A program made the position numbers and the translations under genes. Below, in pieces: positions 1 through 4,100 of a stretch of 6,733 nucleotides of DNA. The stretch comes from Desulfonatronospira sp. GTDB taxonomy: Bacteria; Desulfobacterota; Desulfovibrionia; Desulfovibrionales; Desulfonatronovibrionaceae. Location of the stretch: NCBI GenBank assembly GCA_003554505.1, contig PWGS01000223.1, positions 1 to 6,733 on the forward strand, in the 5' to 3' direction. How positions within the stretch are numbered: position 1 is the stretch's first letter; each line of letters begins with the position of its first letter. The notes under the pieces were generated by a model. That model had not been told where the DNA came from. It saw only the letters and a list, made by a program, of their open reading frames with translations, and did no database searches.

Positions 1-2
1 AT

Positions 3-611
3 GCCAGGAAGGTTATAAACCGGGAGCCCCTGGTTCGTCCCGGCAGGGCTGGATCACCCGGTTCTGGTACGGGTTTTGTGCGCACAAGCGGGGAAATAGA
101 GCCGGTCCAGGCCTCCATGACCGATGCACAGTCCCAGGAATTCACCTGCCGGTTGAGCACCATTCCCCACTGGAGCCTGGCAGGCGAAATCGTCGCCTTT
201 GACAGGGACAAGACAATAGCTGCAACCCGGGACAAGATAGATATCAAGCTGTTTGACAGGTATCCGGAAAAGGGGCCGGCCTACTTTTTCGTGGCCAGAA
301 GGACCGAGAGAGAGGGACGGCTGCTTTTGAAGGTGTTCGGCTCGGGAAAGCTGCAGCAGGTCCTGGAAACATCTGCAGTGCGGACGGATACAGAAGCTTC
401 AGGCACCCTGGGCCGGGGGGTTATCCTGGAAACAAGGAGAGAGGTGAAGCCGGGGGACCTGATTCTACTTAGCTACCTGGGGGTTGAAAGTGTGCATGAA
501 GAAGATGAGCAGGAATACGAAGAGGTCCAGGTAGAGCCCGGAATGCGCATCAGCCCCGAGAAAGAAGAGCAGCCGCCTGAAAATGATACCGAACTGTGGA
601 GGGAAAAGTAG
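3..611 (+). CDS. LysM-type envelope protein, C-terminal part (probably truncated by the window edge)
   Basis: The frame is open from base 3 to the TAG at 609-611, so the gene probably begins upstream of the window. Internal start candidates are GTG at 78 (177 residues) and ATG at 117 (164 residues). Neither has a Shine-Dalgarno, while the aroQ and efp starts clearly do. Numbering from GTG 78, residues 36-74 (GEIVAF, then a D-x-I-D-I strand and GPAYFFVAR) and residues 109-131 (a glycine-rich turn, then EVKPGDLILL) look like the paired beta-rich segments found after the LysM domain in deltaproteobacterial LysM proteins. That match is from memory and no LysM domain is visible here. The tail, residues 140-177, is very acidic and proline-containing, so probably disordered. 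The preceding residues, rich in Gly, Pro and Arg, could be a linker. The stop is two bases before aroQ, suggesting one transcript. Real coding is likely; the function is tentative. Confidence 0.6.
   Translation, partial: ARKVINREPLVRPGRAGSPGSGTGFVRTSGEIEPVQASMTDAQSQEFTCRLSTIPHWSLAGEIVAFDRDKTIAATRDKIDIKLFDRYPEKGPAYFFVARRTEREGRLLLKVFGSGKLQQVLETSAVRTDTEASGTLGRGVILETRREVKPGDLILLSYLGVESVHEEDEQEYEEVQVEPGMRISPEKEEQPPENDTELWREK
598..603 (+). promoter_or_regulatory. Ribosome binding site that sets the aroQ start
   Basis: GGAGGG lies 10 bases before the ATG at 614 and inside the last codons of the upstream gene. It makes ATG 614 the likely start. The GTG at 596, which would extend the protein by six residues, overlaps this site and is unlikely to be used. 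Confidence 0.7.
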
Positions 612-613
612 CC

Positions 614-1075
614 ATGCCTGAGGCAAAGTACAGTGTATTGATGCTGAACGGCCCCAACCTTGGATATATCGGCCGGCGCGATCCGGGTACTTACGGCTCC
701 AGCGGCATGGACGCCGTGCAGACCATCCTGGAAAAGGGCCGCCCCGGCCTCGGGGCCAGGCTGGAGCTCAGTTATTTTCAGGCCAACGGCGAAGGCGAGA
801 TCATTGACAGGCTGGAAAAGGCCTGGAAGAACAATGTGCAGGGCCTGGTCATCAATCCCGGGGCCTATACCCACACCAGCCTGGCCCTGGGGGACTGCCT
901 GGCCTGGATAAAGATCCCCCATGTAGAGGTGCACCTGAGCAACGTCTGGAGCCGGGAGGAGATCCGCAGGCAGAACCTGACCGCAGCTCACAGTCTGGGA
1001 GTTGTTGCCGGGTTCGGCATCATGAGTTATGTTCTGGGACTGGAGGCCCTGGTCTGGCATCTGGATAATTTATAG
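614..1075 (+). CDS. aroQ: 3-dehydroquinate dehydratase, type II
   Basis: This cytosolic enzyme converts 3-dehydroquinate to 3-dehydroshikimate, the third step of the shikimate pathway to aromatic amino acids. The type II family forms dodecamers and works through an enolate rather than a Schiff base. The 153 residues are the usual family length. Visible motifs are NGPNL at 12-16, then RRDPGTYG with the catalytic Arg22 and Tyr27, ANGEGEIID at 57-65 (usually SN-x-EG), INPGAYTHTS at 80-89, Asp94 (the residue contributed by a neighbouring subunit), VHLSNV at 106-111 with the catalytic His107, and Arg114 and Arg118 of the substrate-binding segment. All core residues are present. The usual ALRD is ALGD and the usual FRHHS is IRRQN, so it is a somewhat divergent but probably active member. 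The start at 614 follows from the upstream GGAGGG and from family N-termini. The gene sits two bases after the preceding one. The shikimate role is unrelated to the downstream genes. Confidence 0.95.
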   Translation: MPEAKYSVLMLNGPNLGYIGRRDPGTYGSSGMDAVQTILEKGRPGLGARLELSYFQANGEGEIIDRLEKAWKNNVQGLVINPGAYTHTSLALGDCLAWIKIPHVEVHLSNVWSREEIRRQNLTAAHSLGVVAGFGIMSYVLGLEALVWHLDNL

Positions 1076-1092
1076 AATTGTAACTGTTCGCC

Positions 1093-1099
1093 ATGATAA
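1093..1099 (+). repeat. ATGATAA, left copy of a direct repeat flanking the hexamer element
   Basis: ATGATAA lies nine bases before the left arm. The same seven bases occur at 1228-1234, directly at the end of the right arm. This is the geometry of a target-site duplication, but the left copy is not flush with the arm and seven bases can match by chance. Confidence 0.3.
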
Positions 1100-1108
1100 T
1101 TGGTTTTG

Positions 1109-1228
1109 TCGGGGTCGGTATCGGAATCGGGATCGGAATCGAAAATACCGGACAGCGTCCCACTGGCCTGTGCCTACCGGTTTTGATTCTGACTTCGACC
1201 CCGATACCGATACCGATCCCGACCCCGA
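1109..1228. repeat. Imperfect inverted repeat made of TCGGNN hexamers
   Basis: The left arm, 1109-1144, is six consecutive hexamers of the form TCGGNN (the last is TCGAAA). The right arm, 1181-1228, is eight hexamers of the complementary form NNCCGA, degenerate in its first three units. Pairing 1109-1144 with 1193-1228 gives 30 Watson-Crick matches out of 36, with the outermost hexamer perfect (TCGGGG with CCCCGA). The intervening 48 bases, 1145-1192, would be the loop. Either strand could form a long hairpin. The six-base period is exact even where the two variable positions differ, which suggests growth by unit duplication followed by drift. I recall similar GATNCCGATNCC runs between genes in sulfate-reducer genomes but cannot verify this here. 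It may be a dispersed intergenic (MITE- or REP-like) element, a transcript-stabilising hairpin, or both. Confidence 0.8.
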
Positions 1229-1234
1229 TGATAA
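1228..1234 (+). repeat. ATGATAA, right copy of a direct repeat flanking the hexamer element
   Basis: This is the second copy of the seven-base repeat at 1093-1099. It shares its first base with the last hexamer of the right arm. Confidence 0.3.
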
Positions 1235-1332
1235 GCGTAAGCACAGCCGCTTAAGTGCCCAGGGGCAATTTCTTCGCTTGGGTTGCGGGCATGGCCCACA
1301 TTAGAGGAAACTGGACAGGACGGGCTGCAAAG

Positions 1333-1367
1333 GCTCCATGCTCCATGCTCCAAGCCCCAAGCCCCAT
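1333..1367 (+). repeat. Five tandem heptamers, consensus GCYCCAW, in the efp leader
   Basis: Units start at 1333, 1340, 1347, 1354 and 1361, followed by a partial unit (GCCAT) at 1368-1372. The first two are GCTCCAT, the third GCTCCAA, the fourth GCCCCAA and the fifth GCCCCAT. Only positions 3 and 7 vary. The array stops nine bases before the efp Shine-Dalgarno, so it would lie in the 5' untranslated region if transcription starts upstream. The pyrimidine-rich units contain no GGAGG-like sequence and would tend to stay single-stranded. No protein-coding role is apparent. Confidence 0.85.
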
Positions 1368-1375
1368 GCCATATA

Positions 1376-1382
1376 AAGGAGG
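1376..1382 (+). promoter_or_regulatory. Strong ribosome binding site of efp
   Basis: AAGGAGG, an essentially full anti-16S match, ends four bases before the ATG at 1387. The overlapping ATG at 1383 opens a six-codon frame only and is not a plausible start. The strong site fits a highly expressed translation factor. Confidence 0.85.
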
Positions 1383-1386
1383 ATGA

Positions 1387-1944
1387 ATGCTTTCCACTAC
1401 TGATTTCCGCAAAGGACTGAAAATCGAGATCGAGAATGAGCCCTACGAGATCGTGGATTTTCTGCATGTCAAGCCCGGCAAGGGCGGGGCTTTCGTGCGC
1501 ACCAAACTCAGAAACCTGCTTACAGGAGGCATGCTGGACCAGACCTTCCGCTCCGGGGAAAAAGTAGCCAAGCCCGACCTGGAGTCCAGGGAGATGCAGT
1601 ATCTTTACCATGACGGCACCGCTTATGTTTTTATGGACATGGGGACCTACGAGCAGCTGATGATCGACGATGAAAGCATGGGGGAGAAAGGAGGTTTTTT
1701 CAAAGACGGCCAGACAGTGAAGGCCCTTATTTACCGCGGCAACCCCATAGACATCGAAATACCCCCAGCGGTCGTCCTGGAGGTGGCGGAGACCGAGCCG
1801 GGCATGAAGGGGGACACCGTAACCGGCGGAACCAAGCCTGCAAAGCTGGAGACGGGCATCGTGGTAAACGTCCCCCTGTTTATAAACGAGGGGGAAAGGA
1901 TCAAAGTGGACACCCGTACCAAAGAATACATGGGCCGGGAATAG
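1387..1944 (+). CDS. efp: Translation elongation factor P
   Basis: EF-P binds stalled ribosomes between the P and E sites and promotes peptide bond formation at consecutive prolines. The protein has 185 residues, the normal length. The N-terminal KOW-like domain (about 1-65) carries the loop PGKGGAF at 30-36. Lys32 aligns with the residue that is beta-lysylated by EpmA/EpmB in Escherichia coli. An arginine there would instead suggest EarP rhamnosylation, so this is the lysine type. No modification gene is in the window, so its state is unknown. The middle OB domain runs to about residue 127, and the C-terminal OB domain carries the signature [16 protein letters not shown] followed by KVDTRTKEY, ending at 185. 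Start choice rests on the strong AAGGAGG and on family N-termini. It leads the probable efp-ftsK-comEC operon, with ftsK starting 19 bases after its stop. The heptamer repeat sits in its leader. Confidence 0.97.
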   Translation: MLSTTDFRKGLKIEIENEPYEIVDFLHVKPGKGGAFVRTKLRNLLTGGMLDQTFRSGEKVAKPDLESREMQYLYHDGTAYVFMDMGTYEQLMIDDESMGEKGGFFKDGQTVKALIYRGNPIDIEIPPAVVLEVAETEPGMKGDTVTGGTKPAKLETGIVVNVPLFINEGERIKVDTRTKEYMGRE

Positions 1945-1963
1945 AAAGGCTACGGGACTGATC

Positions 1964-4090
1964 ATGGACGGCAGCCGGCTTTACAGGGAAATACCCGGAA
2001 CAGTGATGTTTTTCCTGGCCCTCTTCCTGGGGGTCAGCCTGGCGGGTTATTCACCCCTGGACCCCACCTTCAACCAGCAGGCTGGAGCTGAGTACTCGGT
2101 TCAGAATCCAGCAGGCAGCGCAGGAGCGTATCTGGGAGGCTCCCTGGTGGAACTTCTGGGTCTGGGGAGTCTGGTGCTGCCGTTACTCTTTGTTTACCTG
2201 GGTCTTTATCTTTTCCGGCCGACCCTCAAGCTTGCCTGGTGGCGCTGGCTGGGCCTTTTTTTGTGTTTTGCGGCCCTCATGGTCTGGGCCGAGTTCCCCC
2301 GGGTAAAGGCCTATACCCGGGATCTGGACATAAGCGGCGCGGGTTTTGCCGGCAGCCAGCTTTACCAGGCAGGATTTTCCGCGCTGGGCTCCTGGGGAAT
2401 ACTTATTGCCGGCGTTTTTCTGACCCTTGCGGGCATTCAGCTGACCGCGGGGTTCTCCTGGGGAGGGATTCTGTCCAGGCTGGCCGCCGCTGTACCCGGC
2501 AGAAGGGAGCATGATCACGAAAGTTATACCTCCAGGCAAACTGCTAAGGGATCCGGAAACAGACAAAGCAGCTCCGGATCCGGAAAGGGCAAAAAAAAAG
2601 CTGAACCTCCCCTGCCGGCCACTCCCACAAGCGCGGACAATATTGATATAAGCCGTCATTCACTGCCTCCCCTGGGCCTTCTCACCCCTGCGCCGGAGAG
2701 CGGTCAAAAGGTGGATCAGGCGCGTCTGAAAGAGATTTCCCAGGCGGTAAAATCCAGCCTGGAGGATTTTTCCGTCCAGGGAGAGGTGCAGCGGGTGCAG
2801 CCCGGACCGGTGGTGACCATGCTGGAGTACAAGCCCGCCCCGGGAGTCAAGATCAGCCGCATTTCCAACCTGCACGACGACCTGGCCCTGGCCCTGAAGG
2901 CATCCGCGGTGCGCATCGTGGCCCCTTTGCCGGGCAAGGACACCGTGGGTGTAGAAATACCCAATGACACCCGCCAGACGGTCTATCTGCAGCAGATCCT
3001 GGAGTCCGGGGATTTCGGCCGCTCCAGACACAAGCTGCCTCTGGCCCTGGGCAAGGATATCCAGGGACGACCCAGGGTGGAAGACCTGGTGCGCATGCCG
3101 CATCTTCTGGTGGCCGGCGCTACCGGGGCGGGCAAAAGCGTGTGCCTGAACAGTCTGCTCCTTAGCCTGCTGTTTAAATATTCCCCGCAGGAGCTCAAGT
3201 TTTTGCTAATTGATCCCAAGCGCATCGAGCTGGCCATCTACAACGACCTGCCTCACCTGGTGCATCCGGTGGTCACGGACATGAACCTGGCCAAGACCGC
3301 CCTGGACTGGGCCATCCACGAGATGGAAAAACGCTACGACCGCATGGCCGCTCTGGGAGTGCGCAACATTGAAGGCTACAACCAGAAGCTGGCCTCTTTC
3401 GGGGACAATCCTCCGGAGGGTTTTGAGGATCAGGAGGCCATGCCCTACCTGGTGATTGTGGTGGATGAGATGGCTGATCTCATGCTCACCTCCGGAAAGG
3501 AGGTGGAACAGGGGATCGTGCGCCTGGCCCAGCTGGCCAGGGCGGCCGGGATTCACCTTATACTGGCCACTCAGAGGCCTTCGGTGGATGTAGTCACCGG
3601 CATAATCAAGGCCAACTTCCCCTCCAGGATAGCCTTCCAGGTCAGCTCTAAGCACGATTCGCGCACCATTCTGGACGGCGTGGGCGCGGAATACCTGCTG
3701 GGACACGGAGACATGCTCTTCAAGAGCGGTGGCGGACAGGGGCACAGGATCCACGGGGCCTTTGTCCAGGAGGAGGAGATAGCCTCGGTGGTGAAATTCT
3801 GGAAAGACAAGGCCGGCACTGAATTTGAGCTGGACTTCAACGAGTGGAAAAACAGCGGAAATTCAGCAAACGGTCAGGATCATGAATCGGACCCGGTGGT
3901 GGATGATCCCAAGTATGCCCAGGCAGTGGAGTTTATCCAGGAGCAGGGCAAGGGGTCCATCTCCCTCATACAGCGGCGTTTCAGGATCGGCTACAACAAG
4001 GCGGCCCTGTTTATAGAGCAGATGGAAAAGGACGGTATTCTGGGACCGTCGGATGGCAGCAGGCCCAGGCAGGTGCTCAAACCAAAATAG
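1964..4090 (+). CDS. ftsK: DNA translocase FtsK (FtsK/SpoIIIE family)
   Basis: FtsK sits at the division septum and pumps DNA as a hexamer, clearing the chromosome terminus and supporting Xer recombination. The protein has 708 residues, close to SpoIIIE and much shorter than the 1329 residues of E. coli, because the linker is short. Four membrane segments are visible at about 12-29, 62-84, 91-110 and 141-162. They are followed by a hydrophilic Ser/Gly/Lys-rich linker at about 172-235, the alpha domain at about 250-350, and the RecA-like motor with Walker A GATGAGKS at 385-392 and Walker B VIVVDE ending at Asp501-Glu502. LATQRPSVDVVTG follows the motor core. A winged-helix gamma domain from about 648 (DPKYAQAVEF, then SLIQRRFRIGYNKA) should read polar guide sequences. 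No domain is missing. Only a moderate Shine-Dalgarno (GGGA) precedes ATG 1964. A run of nine A at 2591-2599 lies in the linker. The gene is 19 bases after efp and about 10 before comEC. Confidence 0.97.
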   Translation: MDGSRLYREIPGTVMFFLALFLGVSLAGYSPLDPTFNQQAGAEYSVQNPAGSAGAYLGGSLVELLGLGSLVLPLLFVYLGLYLFRPTLKLAWWRWLGLFLCFAALMVWAEFPRVKAYTRDLDISGAGFAGSQLYQAGFSALGSWGILIAGVFLTLAGIQLTAGFSWGGILSRLAAAVPGRREHDHESYTSRQTAKGSGNRQSSSGSGKGKKKAEPPLPATPTSADNIDISRHSLPPLGLLTPAPESGQKVDQARLKEISQAVKSSLEDFSVQGEVQRVQPGPVVTMLEYKPAPGVKISRISNLHDDLALALKASAVRIVAPLPGKDTVGVEIPNDTRQTVYLQQILESGDFGRSRHKLPLALGKDIQGRPRVEDLVRMPHLLVAGATGAGKSVCLNSLLLSLLFKYSPQELKFLLIDPKRIELAIYNDLPHLVHPVVTDMNLAKTALDWAIHEMEKRYDRMAALGVRNIEGYNQKLASFGDNPPEGFEDQEAMPYLVIVVDEMADLMLTSGKEVEQGIVRLAQLARAAGIHLILATQRPSVDVVTGIIKANFPSRIAFQVSSKHDSRTILDGVGAEYLLGHGDMLFKSGGGQGHRIHGAFVQEEEIASVVKFWKDKAGTEFELDFNEWKNSGNSANGQDHESDPVVDDPKYAQAVEFIQEQGKGSISLIQRRFRIGYNKAALFIEQMEKDGILGPSDGSRPRQVLKPK
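2549..2586 (+). repeat. Paired GGATCCGGAAA direct repeat in the FtsK linker
   Basis: GGATCCGGAAA occurs at 2549-2559 and again at 2576-2586. The 27-base offset keeps both copies in frame, so each encodes Gly-Ser-Gly followed by Asn or Lys. It suggests the flexible linker grew by a small duplication. Confidence 0.7.
2591..2599 (+). other. A9 homopolymer in ftsK, a potential slippage site
   Basis: Nine consecutive A encode Lys-Lys-Lys at about residues 210-212, right after the membrane domain. A shift to the -1 frame reads AGC then TGA at 2602-2604. A shift to the +1 frame reaches TAA after 16 codons. Either would yield a protein of about 210-230 residues containing only the membrane domain. 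The tract is real; slippage is not demonstrated. Confidence 0.5.
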
Positions 4091-4091
4091 C

Positions 4092-4096
4092 TGGAG
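4092..4096 (+). promoter_or_regulatory. Ribosome binding site supporting the GTG 4101 start of comEC
   Basis: TGGAG follows the ftsK stop codon (4088-4090) and ends four bases before GTG 4101. The alternative ATG at 4053 lies inside ftsK, has only a weak GGGA upstream, and would add 16 residues rich in Gly, Ser and Asn before the first membrane segment. Confidence 0.5.
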
Positions 4097-4100
4097 TGCG

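Larger units (their letters stand above)
1076..1386. other. Gene-free spacer between aroQ and efp, filled with short-period repeats
   Basis: These 311 bases separate aroQ from efp. They contain a hexamer inverted repeat (about 1109-1228), a featureless stretch (1229-1332), a heptamer tandem repeat (1333-1367) and the efp ribosome binding site. Weak reading frames cross it on both strands, but they read the repeats as Gly-Val-Ile-Gly or Ile-Pro dipeptide runs and have no family resemblance. I could not find a convincing sigma70 -35/-10 pair or a U-tract terminator, although the switch from aroQ to efp probably needs a promoter here. Confidence 0.75.

Noticed and set aside
1..18. A five-codon frame starting ATG at base 1 and ending TAA at 16-18, possibly the tail of an upstream gene.
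   Set aside because: It is too short to judge, and it competes with the long frame that is open from base 3.
1256..1275. TGCC-CAGG-GGCA followed by ATTTCTT, considered as an aroQ terminator.
   Set aside because: The stem is only four base pairs and the following tract is interrupted by C, which is too weak to call.
1020..1304. Small frames on both strands through the spacer, encoding Gly-Val-Ile-Gly and Ile-Pro type dipeptide runs or Asp/Arg-rich peptides.
   Set aside because: Dipeptide periodicity is the automatic result of translating six-base repeats, and the frames overlap the end of aroQ without a plausible ribosome binding site.
1281..1310. A TTGCGG followed by an AT-rich hexamer as a possible efp promoter.
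   Set aside because: The spacing is about 11-12 bases rather than 16-18, and the -10 match is poor.
1109..1372. The spacer repeats considered as a CRISPR array.
   Set aside because: Units are 6 or 7 bases long with no spacers, and there are no cas genes. This is not CRISPR.
1174..1965. A 263-codon open frame on the minus strand opposite efp, running into the hexamer repeat.
   Set aside because: It is antisense to a clear EF-P gene, and its C-terminus is a reading of the repeat arm. There is no family resemblance.
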